Below the pieces are notes generated by a model. It was not told the DNA's origin and searched no databases. It saw only the letters and a program-made list of their open reading frames with translations. Shown here piece after piece: positions 37,227 through 45,736 of a stretch of DNA of 45,736 nucleotides (its first letter is position 1; the number at the start of each line of letters is the position of its first letter). The stretch lies in assembly GCA_007693685.1 (NCBI GenBank), contig REDB01000130.1, positions 1 through 45,736 on the forward strand. Direction: 5' to 3'. This DNA comes from Oceanospirillales bacterium. Its GTDB lineage: Bacteria > Pseudomonadota > Gammaproteobacteria > Pseudomonadales > Balneatricaceae. Made by a program: the position numbers and the translations under genes.

Positions 37227-38875
37227 TGTTTTTCCTGTGGTAAGTTTTTTAAAGCTTGGTTAGCCGCAGTGCATAAGAAGCGAAAGCGATCGGCGATAAA
37301 GTTGTTTAGTGGTGGTGAATCATGCCCATGATCAGCATACACCATCACTAAGGGACCTTTGAGATCAAATAGCGACATTAACAACCAGTCATTATTTGGC
37401 ATAATCTGTTCAAGTTGGGCTGGAATGAGCGGCAGCAAACGCTGGCTAGTATCATTCGAAAACCAAACAAAAGTGGGCTTAGCCATTGAACGCTTGAATA
37501 TGCTTGGAATTTTTAGATCCTGAGTAAAGTTTTTTAAAGGATCATTAGAATCAAATCCGCTGTTCAACAGTGGCTTCAATCTAGCTTCTTTCTGAGCAAC
37601 TTGAAAAATTAACACACGTTTAATACCAAGTCCTTCAGCTAACCCTTTGTGAAGCTGCTTAATAATGTGCCCTGCTTTAATAAAGTGTTTATCTTCAGCA
37701 AGTGATTGCAGTTCGGCACTGATGGAGTCAAATCTCTGCTTATCTAAAAAGTCACTGGGTAGGTTGGTTGGCTTACTTTCAGAGACTACTTTATGAGCTT
37801 TGGGTAAAGGTTTTTCCGTCTCTGTAATGACCTTGGGTATTTGTTCAGTTAGTTTCTGCTTTTCTTTCTCACCTATCATGCCGATAAAATGAGCTGATTT
37901 CCGAGTGTCTGGAAGTAATAAGATTTCAGCCGCTGGAGACAGTACTCCTGGTTGATGATATTCGCGAGCAGATTGTGCGCATTGGCTATGCAGATGAGCG
38001 AGTGTTGCATCCTTATCCTTGGCTAAGTAATCGCTAATAATTTCGTAAAGACGCTTGGCTTTAGGGGTATTCCAGCCACGTGTTGCTGTTAAGGCTAGCC
38101 AGTTAGATAGTTTGACTGGAAATAAGGGCTGTTGGAAAAAGTGGTTAATTTCTCTAAGTGCTTCACCCTCAAGGCGAGGATCCCCCATCGCCTTCATATG
38201 TAATTTACCCAGAAGGTCAGAAGAGGGTGAAGTGTCATGACTCAGTGCGGTGACTGTTAACTCTGGTAGGTTCAAGTGTTTTGCTAAGTGATGGCCGACT
38301 GACTGAAGTGTGCAACCAAAAACATCATATTCTGCTAAAGCAACATCAATGCCTTCAATAATAACTTTGCGTTGATAGGCCTCTTTGTGAAGAGGTGCAT
38401 AAAGCCAAGCAAACCAATGAACGCAACCGTAAAGAAGTGCCGCTAGTTTAATCTCTTCGGCTTGTGCTAGATGCTTAAGTCGAGCAAATTCGGCTGCTTG
38501 AGTAGATGCATGGTGACTGTCAGCAACTGCGCGCATAAACATCGTATGTACGGTACTCAGCGGGTTTAATTTAAACCCCTGTAAGTTTTTTAGTAGTTCT
38601 TCAATTTTGTCGAAACCCAGAGATTGGACTGCATGGTCGATGCTAGCGACTCGCGTTCCTTTAGGTGTCAATAACGCCTGCGCAGCTCTGGTAACTTGAA
38701 ACACCATCATAGGATCAGAACGAATAATGGGCGCAAGACTAAGAAGGTTGCTGCTGGGAGAGTCAATGGTTTTGCGCAATCGAACAAGCGTACTTGCTCT
38801 AACCGGTAAAGGCTTATCAATAAAGAAGTCGAGCCACTCATCTAAATTGGTCGGTGATTGCGATTTACGAGACAT
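37223..38875 (-). CDS. HDOD-domain signalling protein
   Basis: 550-residue cytoplasmic protein. The N-terminal half (about residues 18-230) is an HDOD domain: SLAPIIRSDPMMVFQVTRAAQ, SIDHAVQSLGFDKIEELLKNL and a helix with LAALLYGCVHWFAWL and VGHHLAKHLNLPE. HDOD is related to HD phosphohydrolases but lacks their catalytic metal ligands, and acts in signalling. The middle (320-370) is Lys/Pro-rich linker; the C-terminal about 180 residues resemble a GAF-like sensor (GLGIKRVLIFQVAQKEARL), which is tentative. It lies between rsgA and psd on the same strand and overlaps psd by 4 bp. Confidence 0.85.
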   Translation of the reverse strand: MSRKSQSPTNLDEWLDFFIDKPLPVRASTLVRLRKTIDSPSSNLLSLAPIIRSDPMMVFQVTRAAQALLTPKGTRVASIDHAVQSLGFDKIEELLKNLQGFKLNPLSTVHTMFMRAVADSHHASTQAAEFARLKHLAQAEEIKLAALLYGCVHWFAWLYAPLHKEAYQRKVIIEGIDVALAEYDVFGCTLQSVGHHLAKHLNLPELTVTALSHDTSPSSDLLGKLHMKAMGDPRLEGEALREINHFFQQPLFPVKLSNWLALTATRGWNTPKAKRLYEIISDYLAKDKDATLAHLHSQCAQSAREYHQPGVLSPAAEILLLPDTRKSAHFIGMIGEKEKQKLTEQIPKVITETEKPLPKAHKVVSESKPTNLPSDFLDKQRFDSISAELQSLAEDKHFIKAGHIIKQLHKGLAEGLGIKRVLIFQVAQKEARLKPLLNSGFDSNDPLKNFTQDLKIPSIFKRSMAKPTFVWFSNDTSQRLLPLIPAQLEQIMPNNDWLLMSLFDLKGPLVMVYADHGHDSPPLNNFIADRFRFLCTAANQALKNLPQEKQ

Positions 38876-38909
38876 CCGGTTAACTCGACTGGCCAGAGAT
38901 AAGTTAAGT

Positions 38910-39935
38910 TTACAGCGTTTCCTGCATAGAGTTAAGAATCATGCGGTAACTACGAAAACGTTGTTCCGTGATTTCACCCTTTTCTACTGCCTGTAATAGT
39001 GCACAGCCTGGCTCTTGAAGGTGCTTACAGTCTCTGAAACGGCAGTGACCAATAAAGGGTCTAAACTCTATAAATCCGTCTAACACCTGCGCTTCATCCA
39101 TGTGCCATAAACCAAACTCTCGTATTCCCGGTGAGTCGATAAGATCACCACCATCAGGCATGTGGAATAAACGAGCAGTTGTGGTGGTGTGTCGACCTTT
39201 ACCACTTTGTTCAGAAAGTTCACCGACTTTGAGATCTATGCCTGGTAATAGAGCATTGATCAGTGACGACTTACCTACACCCGATTGACCCACAAAGACG
39301 CTGATTCGATTATTTAACTGAGCCTTAAGTTGATCTAAGGTTTCATCACGACCTGCAGACGTGTGAATAATTTTGTAACCAATATTCTGATAGATCTCTA
39401 GCATTGGCATCAGCCATTGAGAGTTTTCATCGTTAATCAGATCGGTTTTATTCAGTAATAAGATGGGTTCGATTTCAGAACGCTCGCAAGCAATAAGGTA
39501 GCGATCAATTAAATTGGCATGAGCTCTGGGTTCAGGTGCTAGGGTAATAATAATTTGATCGATATTAGCCGCAACGGGTTTTAGCTCACCATGGTTATTG
39601 GGTCGTTGTAGTTGGCTTTTGCGAGGGTTGACTGCAACCACAACACCGCCATCAGGTGAACGACACCAAACAACTTGATCACCAGTGACTAACTGCCCCA
39701 AGTGTGTGCGTAAATGACATCGAACTATCTCGCCTTGCTGGCTTCCTGCTAAGGCTTCAACATCAACTTGCTTACCATAGTGAGAAATAATGAGTCCCTG
39801 TTGTTCAGGTCCTAGTTCACCACCAGATAGTTGTTTTTCAATTTGCGAGTCACGTTTTAGTGCACGATTTGCGCGTTCCTCCTGGATTTTATCGATACGC
39901 CATGACTGGCGACGCGTTACTTTACGTTTGCTCAT
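38910..39935 (-). CDS. rsgA: Ribosome small-subunit biogenesis GTPase RsgA
   Basis: Circularly permuted GTPase that checks late 30S maturation. 341 residues. Order: OB-fold (about 45-110), permuted G motifs with G4 LLNKTD, then G1 [16 protein letters not shown] (about 214), G2/switch [14 protein letters not shown]3 [10 protein letters not shown], and a C-terminal zinc site around [20 protein letters not shown]. Start ATG; its AGGA is 14 bases away. Divergent from orn across about 140 bp, the typical order in gammaproteobacteria. Confidence 0.97.
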   Translation of the reverse strand: MSKRKVTRRQSWRIDKIQEERANRALKRDSQIEKQLSGGELGPEQQGLIISHYGKQVDVEALAGSQQGEIVRCHLRTHLGQLVTGDQVVWCRSPDGGVVVAVNPRKSQLQRPNNHGELKPVAANIDQIIITLAPEPRAHANLIDRYLIACERSEIEPILLLNKTDLINDENSQWLMPMLEIYQNIGYKIIHTSAGRDETLDQLKAQLNNRISVFVGQSGVGKSSLINALLPGIDLKVGELSEQSGKGRHTTTTARLFHMPDGGDLIDSPGIREFGLWHMDEAQVLDGFIEFRPFIGHCRFRDCKHLQEPGCALLQAVEKGEITEQRFRSYRMILNSMQETL

Positions 39936-40073
39936 TGGTGATTGGACATTCCTGTAATCAAGGCTATAGAAGCTGAGTGTTGTTAGGCTTCGTTCTTCTG
40001 TGTCAATAAGGTACTCTATAGACAGAAATTAATACAGTCAGACTTTCATGTCTTGAGATGGGGAGAGAGGTTG

Positions 40074-40616
40074 ATGCCGCGCGAAAGTGCACTGTTATGG
40101 ATAGATCTGGAGATGACAGGTCTTGATCCTGAGAAAGATCGAATTATTGAAATGGCTGCTATCGTGACTGATGCTGATTTAAATCCCCTAGCAGAGAGTC
40201 CTGTGATTACAGTACATCAACCAGACTCATTATTGGCGCAGATGGATGAGTGGTGTACTAAGCAGCATGGTCAGTCAGGCTTGACTGCCAGAGTTCGTGA
40301 GAGTCGAACCACAGAAGCAGAAGCTGAAAAAATCATGTTGACCTTTATGCGTCAATACACTGATAAAGGTGTTTCACCTATGTGTGGAAATAGCATAGGT
40401 CAGGATCGACGTTTCTTAGTGAAATATATGCCCGAACTTGAAGCGCATTTTCACTATCGAAATATTGATGTCAGTACTATTAAAGAACTGGCTAAACGTT
40501 GGAAACCATCGATTATGAACGGATTCAAAAAGAAGGGTGCGCATTTGGCGTTGGATGATATTCGAGATTCTATTGAAGAGTTGCGTCATTATCGCCGTCA
40601 TCTGTTTCGTTTGTAA
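40074..40616 (+). CDS. orn: Oligoribonuclease
   Basis: DEDDh 3'-5' exonuclease that finishes degradation of 2-5 nt RNAs, including pGpG from cyclic-di-GMP turnover, which ties it to the EAL protein in this window. 180 residues from the ATG at 40074 (GGAGAGAGG upstream); the frame opens at 40053. Motifs: [18 protein letters not shown] (D, E), [15 protein letters not shown] (D) and [14 protein letters not shown] (H, D). Its 3' end overlaps the convergent queG by 47 bp. Confidence 0.97.
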   Translation: MPRESALLWIDLEMTGLDPEKDRIIEMAAIVTDADLNPLAESPVITVHQPDSLLAQMDEWCTKQHGQSGLTARVRESRTTEAEAEKIMLTFMRQYTDKGVSPMCGNSIGQDRRFLVKYMPELEAHFHYRNIDVSTIKELAKRWKPSIMNGFKKKGAHLALDDIRDSIEELRHYRRHLFRL

Positions 40617-41706
40617 GTTGTGTCAGAGCCCAGTGGATATGTTCAGCGAGTAGAGCTGAACAGTCTGGGTCTTGAAGTCTAGCTTTCAAAGCATCGATAA
40701 CCTTTTGACCCCCATCACTATTACCTAAAGCGATTGCGATATTGCGTTGCCAGCCATCGTAACCCGTTCGACGGATAGCAGATCCTTCGGTTCTTTTTAG
40801 AAATGTGTTTTCATCCCATTGAAAAAGAGTGATTAGATCAACGTTATCAAGTTGGTGACGTGGTTTAAAGTCATCTTCCTGACTGTGCTGAGCAAATCGA
40901 TTCCAAGGGCAAAAAAGTTGGCAGTCATCGCAACCAAAAATGCGGTTACCCATAGGTTTGCGAAACTCTTCAGGAATAGAACCCTTGTGCTCAATGGTCA
41001 AATAGGAAATACAGCGGCGCGCATCTAACACATAGGGTTTAGGAAAAGCCTGTGTTGGGCATACATCTAGACAAGAGGTGCATTTACCGCAATGGCCTTT
41101 TTCTTCAGGCGGGTCTTCGGGCAAGGGTAAATTAATAAACAGTTCGCCCAAAAAGAACCACGAGCCAGCCTCCCGATTTAGTAATAGCGTGTGTTTACCT
41201 ACCCAGCCTAAGCCAGCGTTCCGCGCTATAGGACGTTCGAGTACGGGAGCGCTATCGACAAAAGGTCGGAAGATAACCTCTTCTTGAAGATGCTGCTCAA
41301 TTCTTTGTCCGAGTTGCTTAAGTCGCTTGCGCATCAGTTTATGGTAATCCCTACCTAGCGTATAACGTGCGATATAGGCTTTGTTAGGGTTGTCCAGTAT
41401 GGATAAGGTTTCTACATCTGCGGGAAGGTAATCCATACGCACACTGATAATACGCTGAGTATTAGGGTGAAGCAGCGTAGCATTCAGTCGCTTGTCACGA
41501 TGCTCATTAAACCATGCCATCTCACCTTGCATTCCCGTTTTTAGCCATTCATCCAGCGGCTTAGCTTCTGCAGACAGGTCTGTTCCAGTAATGCCACATT
41601 GGGCAAACCCCAGTTCTCTGGCCCAGTGTTTTATCGACTCAGCTAGGCGCTGAATTTCAATTGTTCCTGCGAGAGGATGATTTTGCTTGCTCTGTTCGTT
41701 GTGCAT
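40570..41706 (-). CDS. queG: Epoxyqueuosine reductase
   Basis: Cobalamin/Fe-S enzyme for the last step of queuosine synthesis in tRNA. 378 residues from the ATG at 41706 (MHNEQSKQN), giving the usual length; the frame is open to 41790, but a start there would run into the divergent nnr gene. Two 4Fe-4S motifs: [12 protein letters not shown] (about residue 207) and [11 protein letters not shown] (about 257), plus the conserved [21 protein letters not shown] and [10 protein letters not shown]. The C-terminal HEAT-like [17 protein letters not shown] is present. Its last 47 bp overlap orn on the opposite strand. Confidence 0.96.
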   Translation of the reverse strand: MHNEQSKQNHPLAGTIEIQRLAESIKHWARELGFAQCGITGTDLSAEAKPLDEWLKTGMQGEMAWFNEHRDKRLNATLLHPNTQRIISVRMDYLPADVETLSILDNPNKAYIARYTLGRDYHKLMRKRLKQLGQRIEQHLQEEVIFRPFVDSAPVLERPIARNAGLGWVGKHTLLLNREAGSWFFLGELFINLPLPEDPPEEKGHCGKCTSCLDVCPTQAFPKPYVLDARRCISYLTIEHKGSIPEEFRKPMGNRIFGCDDCQLFCPWNRFAQHSQEDDFKPRHQLDNVDLITLFQWDENTFLKRTEGSAIRRTGYDGWQRNIAIALGNSDGGQKVIDALKARLQDPDCSALLAEHIHWALTQLTNETDDGDNDATLQ

Positions 41707-41742
41707 GCCAGAATAGCTATCAAAGGTTAAGGAGAAAGCCGC

Positions 41743-43260
41743 ATGATGACTCGAACCACACTGCCAGCCACAGTATACACGGCTGAACAAACCCGTGCTC
41801 TAGATGCGTTAGCTACAGAAGTTTTTGGCATACCGGGTTTTCGGTTGATGCAGCGCGCAGGTCATGCCCTTTTTGCCTTGATCATGCGTCAATGGCCAGA
41901 TGTTCGCAGCATTACGATTTTGTGTGGCACAGGTAATAATGGCGGGGATGGATTAATAGTAGCAGGTCTTGCTCAACAACAAGGGATTCAGGTTCAAGTT
42001 TTAACCTTTGGACACGCCCCTTTTGAAGATCAGCTGACTGGTGAGGCTCTAGAAGCATGTCGTTGGGCAGAGAGCTTAGGTGTAAGTTGGCAGGCTTGGC
42101 AGTCGCATATTGAAATGCAAGGAGATGTTGTTGTTGATGCGATGCTTGGCACGGGATTAACAGGTGACGTTAGGTGTGATGTTCGAGATGCGATCATTAA
42201 ACTGAATCAGCAGCACAGACCTGTGGTAGCCGTGGATATTCCATCAGGACTATGCAGCGATACAGGAGAGGTAATGGGTGTTGCTGTTAAGGCTGATTTC
42301 ACCCTGACCTTTATTGGAGTTAAACAAGGATTGCTGACGCATGCTGGCGTTGATTATTCAGGTCAGGTTTTATTTGATAATTTACGTGTTCCGGATGAAC
42401 TCTACGAGCGAGTTCCGGTCAGTGTTTTTCGGACGGAGCAGCAAGATCTGATTGAGCTGTTGCCAAAACGAATGCGCTCTTCTCACAAGGGTGTTTATGG
42501 TCACCTTCTAGTTGTCGGTGGTGGTTCAGGGTTGGGTGGTGCTGCATTGATGGCAGCTCAGAGTGCTGCAAGAAGTGGTGCAGGATTAACCTCCTTAGCA
42601 ACGCTTCCAGAGCATGTGACTGCTGCCTTGTGTCGACAACCTGAGATCATGGTTCAAGGAATCCTTAACAGCCATGCTTTAGCAACAATGATGGCAAAGG
42701 CGACAGTGGTTGTTGCTGGTCCTGGGCTTGGTAATACCGCCTGGAGCGATATGGTGATGCAGCAGGTCTTGAATAGTCATTTGCCACAGGTGCTTGACGC
42801 TGATGCACTAGCTTATCTTAAGCACAATTCAACAGCTCATTCCAAACGTGTTATAACGCCTCATCCAGGTGAGGCGGCTGCGTTGTTGGGCTGGGACATT
42901 GCAGAGGTTCAGCAAGATCGTTTTGCCGCAGTGAGGGCGTTGCAGCAACGTTATGGTGGTGTAGTGGTGCTCAAGGGTGCAGGAACACTGACATTCGATG
43001 GTGACGTCATTCATCTATGCAGTGATGGGAATCCAGGGATGGCCAGTGGTGGTATGGGTGATGTGTTATCAGGGATTATCGGAGCGCTAATGGCGCAAGG
43101 TTTGAAGCCTGTTGATGCTGCCCGTTTGGGGGTGTTTGCTCATGCCCAAGCGGCTGATTTGTGTGCCGCTAGCCAAGGGGAAAGAGGGCTGCTAGCAACA
43201 GATTTAATTACAAAATTACCACGGGTGTTGAATGCTAAAGAGGAGTCTGTCGTTGAGTAA
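41743..43260 (+). CDS. nnr: Bifunctional NAD(P)HX epimerase/dehydratase
   Basis: Repairs hydrated NAD(P)H: the N-terminal NnrE (YjeF_N) epimerase spans about residues 1-220 and the C-terminal NnrD dehydratase about 225-500. 505 residues. Epimerase motif LCGTGNNGGDGLIVAGLA and DAMLGTGLTG; dehydratase motifs GHLLVVGGGSGLGGAALMAA, VVAGPGLG, TPHPGEAA and GNPGMASGGMGDVLSG (about 428). Tandem ATGs with AAGGAG before them. It opens the nnr-tsaE-amidase-mutL operon; the tsaE ribosome binding site lies within its last codons. Confidence 0.97.
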   Translation: MMTRTTLPATVYTAEQTRALDALATEVFGIPGFRLMQRAGHALFALIMRQWPDVRSITILCGTGNNGGDGLIVAGLAQQQGIQVQVLTFGHAPFEDQLTGEALEACRWAESLGVSWQAWQSHIEMQGDVVVDAMLGTGLTGDVRCDVRDAIIKLNQQHRPVVAVDIPSGLCSDTGEVMGVAVKADFTLTFIGVKQGLLTHAGVDYSGQVLFDNLRVPDELYERVPVSVFRTEQQDLIELLPKRMRSSHKGVYGHLLVVGGGSGLGGAALMAAQSAARSGAGLTSLATLPEHVTAALCRQPEIMVQGILNSHALATMMAKATVVVAGPGLGNTAWSDMVMQQVLNSHLPQVLDADALAYLKHNSTAHSKRVITPHPGEAAALLGWDIAEVQQDRFAAVRALQQRYGGVVVLKGAGTLTFDGDVIHLCSDGNPGMASGGMGDVLSGIIGALMAQGLKPVDAARLGVFAHAQAADLCAASQGERGLLATDLITKLPRVLNAKEESVVE

Positions 43261-43726
43261 TTCGTTTTTTTTAGCTGATGATCAAGCAACGGTTCAGTTT
43301 GGTCGAACTCTAGCTGAAGCTGTTGGTGTAGAAGGAGCTGTGGTTTTTCTCAAAGGTAATCTGGGTATGGGAAAAACAACCTTATGTCGCGGTGTGATGA
43401 GTTTCTGGGGGCATAAAGGTGCGGTTAAGAGTCCGACCTATACCCTAGTTGAGCCTTATGAATTTGATACCACAAACGTCTATCATTTCGACCTTTATCG
43501 CTTAGGAGATCCTGAAGAGTTAGAGTTTTTAGGTATTCGTGATTATTTTGATGAAACTTCCTTGTGCTTAATTGAGTGGCCGGAAAAAGGACAGGGAATG
43601 TTACCTGTTGCTGATTTAGAGCTCTCCTTGAGTGAAAAAAATCAAGGAAGAGAGATAAAATGGTCAAAAAACACTCAAAAAGGGTGTATCATTGCCGATA
43701 GAATAGTAAACAAATTGAATGGGTAA
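43253..43726 (+). CDS. tsaE: tRNA threonylcarbamoyladenosine ATPase TsaE
   Basis: ATPase subunit of the TsaBDE complex that modifies A37 of ANN-reading tRNAs. 157 residues. I choose the TTG at 43253 because a perfect GAGGAG stands seven bases before it; an upstream ATG at 43232 lacks one. The TTG overlaps the nnr stop by 8 bp. Walker A is GNLGMGKTT (35-43; the family usually has GDLGAGKTT), followed by SPTYTLVEPY, YHFDLYRLGDPEELEFLG and LIEWPEKG, the conserved block. Ten bases separate its stop from the next gene's GTG. Confidence 0.93.
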   Translation: MSNSFFLADDQATVQFGRTLAEAVGVEGAVVFLKGNLGMGKTTLCRGVMSFWGHKGAVKSPTYTLVEPYEFDTTNVYHFDLYRLGDPEELEFLGIRDYFDETSLCLIEWPEKGQGMLPVADLELSLSEKNQGREIKWSKNTQKGCIIADRIVNKLNG

Positions 43727-43735
43727 GCGCACATT

Positions 43736-45169
43736 GTGAAAGTAAATACTCGCACAATCGTCATATTTGTAATCCTGCTTATGGTATCTCTAGTGCCAGG
43801 GTTTGCTATGGCAAATGTCGATGTACAGAATGTGCGTGCTTGGTTAGCTCCTGATAATACACGCTTAGTCTTTGATATTAGTGCCCCTGTAGAGCATCGT
43901 ATCTTTATGCTCGAAAGCCCTGATCGTGTTGTTATCGATGTACGCAACGCTCAACTAAAAACAGAATTTGATCATTTGGCGCTTGCCGATAGCCCTGTTT
44001 CTAGTATCAGACACAGCCATAGTGATGGCACGCTGCGTATCGTGTTAGATTTAAAATCTCACGTAAAACCTAAGAGTTTTGATTTGCCACCCAATGATCA
44101 ATTCGGTCATCGTTTGGTTATAGATCTTGAAACTCCTTCGAATGCCGTTGCTGCTCAAGCTGCTTCAGCAACTCCTGCTGCAACGCCCGTGAATACAACA
44201 GCTGCAACAACAACTTCTGAAGTGTCGACTCCAGTTGCTGTAGCAACACCTCCAGCCAATGGAAAAGGAAATTTGCGAGATATCGTTATTGCCATTGATG
44301 CTGGTCATGGCGGAGAAGATCCAGGCGCAGTCGGACCTAACGGTACTCGTGAAAAAGATGTTGTGCTAGCGATTGCACGAGAGTTGAAAAGATTGATTGA
44401 TGCTGAACAGGGTTACCAAGCGGTGATGATCCGTAACGGTGATTATTTTGTCAGTCTTAGAAACCGTGTACTCAGAGCGCGTCAGGCAAATGCTGATCTT
44501 TTTGTCTCCATTCATGCGGATGGATGGAAAGCACCGACAGCTCGAGGTGCTTCGGTATGGGTATTATCTGAGCGTGGTGCTAGTAGTGAAATGGGTCGAT
44601 GGCTGGCCAGTCGTGAAAATAGTTCCGATTTAATTGGCGGCGTCGGTAACGTAAGCCTTGAAGACAAAGATGAAGTCTTGGCGAGTGTTCTCTTGGATAT
44701 GTCTATGACGGCAAGTAGAACCGGTAGTCGTGAGGTGGCGCATATTATTCATAGTAATATTGGTCAGTTTGCTCGCATGCATAAGCCAAATGTTGAAATG
44801 GCAAATTTTGCTGTGCTACGTGCTCCTGATGTGCCTTCTATTCTTATTGAAACAGGATTTATCACCAATCCTCAAGAAGAAGCTCAGTTACGCACCTCGG
44901 CTTATCAGCAACGGATGGCAAAGGCTATTATGCAAGGTATTCAGGACTATTTTTGGCAGAAACCGCCTGATATGACTTGGATAGCTTGGCGAAAAACTCA
45001 AGGTGGTGCAGTGGCGGGTGGAAACCGAACTCATCGAGTGCAGCCGGGAGATACTTTGTCTGTGATTGCCGTCAGAAATGGTGTATCAGTATCGGCATTA
45101 CGTGCTGCTAATCAAATTAATGGAGATCAGATTAGAGTCGGTCAGGTCTTAAGGATTCCTGCTGGATAA
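43736..45169 (+). CDS. N-acetylmuramoyl-L-alanine amidase with AMIN and LysM domains (AmiB/AmiC type)
   Basis: Periplasmic zinc amidase that splits septal peptidoglycan during cell separation. 477 residues from a GTG start. Signal peptide [27 protein letters not shown] domain (about 27-130) for septal targeting; an Ala/Thr/Pro-rich linker (about 138-180); amidase_3 domain with zinc ligands in [15 protein letters not shown] (His), [11 protein letters not shown] (Glu) and LFVSIHADG (His), and catalytic Glu in [13 protein letters not shown]-terminal LysM ([19 protein letters not shown]). A helix-rich insert before the last motif fits the AmiB/AmiC autoinhibitory segment activated by EnvC/NlpD. 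Its stop and the mutL start overlap (TAATG). Confidence 0.95.
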   Translation: MKVNTRTIVIFVILLMVSLVPGFAMANVDVQNVRAWLAPDNTRLVFDISAPVEHRIFMLESPDRVVIDVRNAQLKTEFDHLALADSPVSSIRHSHSDGTLRIVLDLKSHVKPKSFDLPPNDQFGHRLVIDLETPSNAVAAQAASATPAATPVNTTAATTTSEVSTPVAVATPPANGKGNLRDIVIAIDAGHGGEDPGAVGPNGTREKDVVLAIARELKRLIDAEQGYQAVMIRNGDYFVSLRNRVLRARQANADLFVSIHADGWKAPTARGASVWVLSERGASSEMGRWLASRENSSDLIGGVGNVSLEDKDEVLASVLLDMSMTASRTGSREVAHIIHSNIGQFARMHKPNVEMANFAVLRAPDVPSILIETGFITNPQEEAQLRTSAYQQRMAKAIMQGIQDYFWQKPPDMTWIAWRKTQGGAVAGGNRTHRVQPGDTLSVIAVRNGVSVSALRAANQINGDQIRVGQVLRIPAG

Positions 45170-45736
45170 TGCAAACAAAAGAGAGTGTAAAGTTTAACCC
45201 TATCAGATTGTTATCTCCGCAACTGGCAAACCAGATAGCGGCTGGTGAGGTGGTTGAGCGTCCTGCTTCAGTCGTTAAAGAGTTATTAGAAAACAGTCTT
45301 GATGCAGGTGCGCGCTCTGTCTCACTGGAAGTAGAGCAGGGTGGTGTTCGCCTTATTCGTATTAGAGATGATGGCGTTGGTATTAATAAAGACCAGCTTC
45401 CTTTAGCACTCAGTCGCCATGCCACTTCCAAAATAACCGCCTTAGAAGATCTTGAGGCGGTTCTGAGTCTTGGTTTTCGTGGAGAAGCCTTAGCGAGTAT
45501 CAGTTCAGTCTCCCGACTAACCTTAACATCTAGAACGGCAGAGCAAACAGAAGCCTGGGCCGTAGCGGTTGAAGGGCGTGATATGGAACCTAGCTTATCA
45601 CCGGCTGCTCATCCAACCGGCACCTCAGTCGAAGTTCGAGATCTTTTTTTCAATACTCCTGCGCGACGCAAATTTTTGCGGACTGAAAAAACAGAGTTTA
45701 ACCACCTTGAAGAAGTTGTGCGTCGTCTTGCACTGA
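45169..45736 (+). CDS. mutL: DNA mismatch repair protein MutL (3' end outside window)
   Basis: GHKL ATPase that links MutS to downstream repair. Only the first 189 codons are inside the window. Seen: [21 protein letters not shown] (motif I region), [11 protein letters not shown] (ATP-binding Asn/Asp), [32 protein letters not shown] and the [21 protein letters not shown] segment, all standard. The ATG overlaps the amidase stop by one base, so the two are coupled. Start shares the amiB-mutL operon layout of enterobacteria and pseudomonads. Confidence 0.97.
   Translation, partial: MQTKESVKFNPIRLLSPQLANQIAAGEVVERPASVVKELLENSLDAGARSVSLEVEQGGVRLIRIRDDGVGINKDQLPLALSRHATSKITALEDLEAVLSLGFRGEALASISSVSRLTLTSRTAEQTEAWAVAVEGRDMEPSLSPAAHPTGTSVEVRDLFFNTPARRKFLRTEKTEFNHLEEVVRRLAL

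Overview
The window reads as a chromosomal segment from a marine-type gammaproteobacterium, most like the Oceanospirillales/Pseudomonas side of the class. This rests on gene order: dapC-yffB-dapD-dapE-rlmA, holC-pepA divergent from lptF-lptG, prfB-lysS, rsgA divergent from orn, and nnr-tsaE-amiB-mutL. The long Pseudomonas-type DapD agrees. The genus is not determined. I see no prophage, IS element, CRISPR array or rRNA operon.

Layout. 1-9.2 kb: a DEAD-box RNA helicase cut by the left edge, an NlpC/P60 lipoprotein, a DUF1329 + DUF1302 envelope pair divergent from an AraC-type regulator, and a large membrane PAS-PAS-GGDEF-EAL protein. This is the most accessory-looking part; the middle of the DUF1302 gene is clearly poorer in GC than its flanks. 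9.2-9.8 kb: a tRNA operon (Ser-UGA, Asn-GUU and three identical Lys-UUU genes in 93-bp tandem units) behind a strong sigma70-like promoter with a GC-rich discriminator. 9.8-17.7 kb: greB, three uncharacterised small genes, rlmA, the lysine/diaminopimelate genes dapE, dapD and dapC with an ArsC-like gene, and fumC. 17.8-21.6 kb: a P-loop glycerate-kinase-like protein, an unknown lipoprotein, pdxH, two small unknown genes, an AT-rich gap, and a 44-codon membrane-protein gene behind a well-formed candidate Anr/FNR promoter. 21.6-30.2 kb: valS, holC, pepA, lptF, lptG, an RDD protein and a Sel1-repeat protein. 30.2-31.9 kb: a phasin, a flavodoxin and a cytochrome c'. 31.9-45.7 kb: prfB (without the usual programmed frameshift), lysS, ung, ygfZ, psd, an HDOD protein, rsgA, orn, queG, nnr, tsaE, amiB/C and the start of mutL.

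Functionally this is mostly core machinery: translation (tRNAs, valS, lysS, prfB, rlmA, rsgA, tsaE, queG), cell envelope (lptFG, dap genes feeding peptidoglycan, psd, amidase, NlpC/P60), and repair and replication (holC, ung, mutL). I found no convincing large new system. The items most worth a second look are the candidate Anr-controlled 44-aa membrane protein (21324-21529), the frameshift-less RF2, the tRNA-Lys triplication, the mosaic DUF1302 gene with palindromic/direct-repeat sites in its divergent promoter region, and the 20.26-20.63 kb gene whose frame continues for 32 codons past its stop. No similarity search was run; product names come from motif and order recognition.
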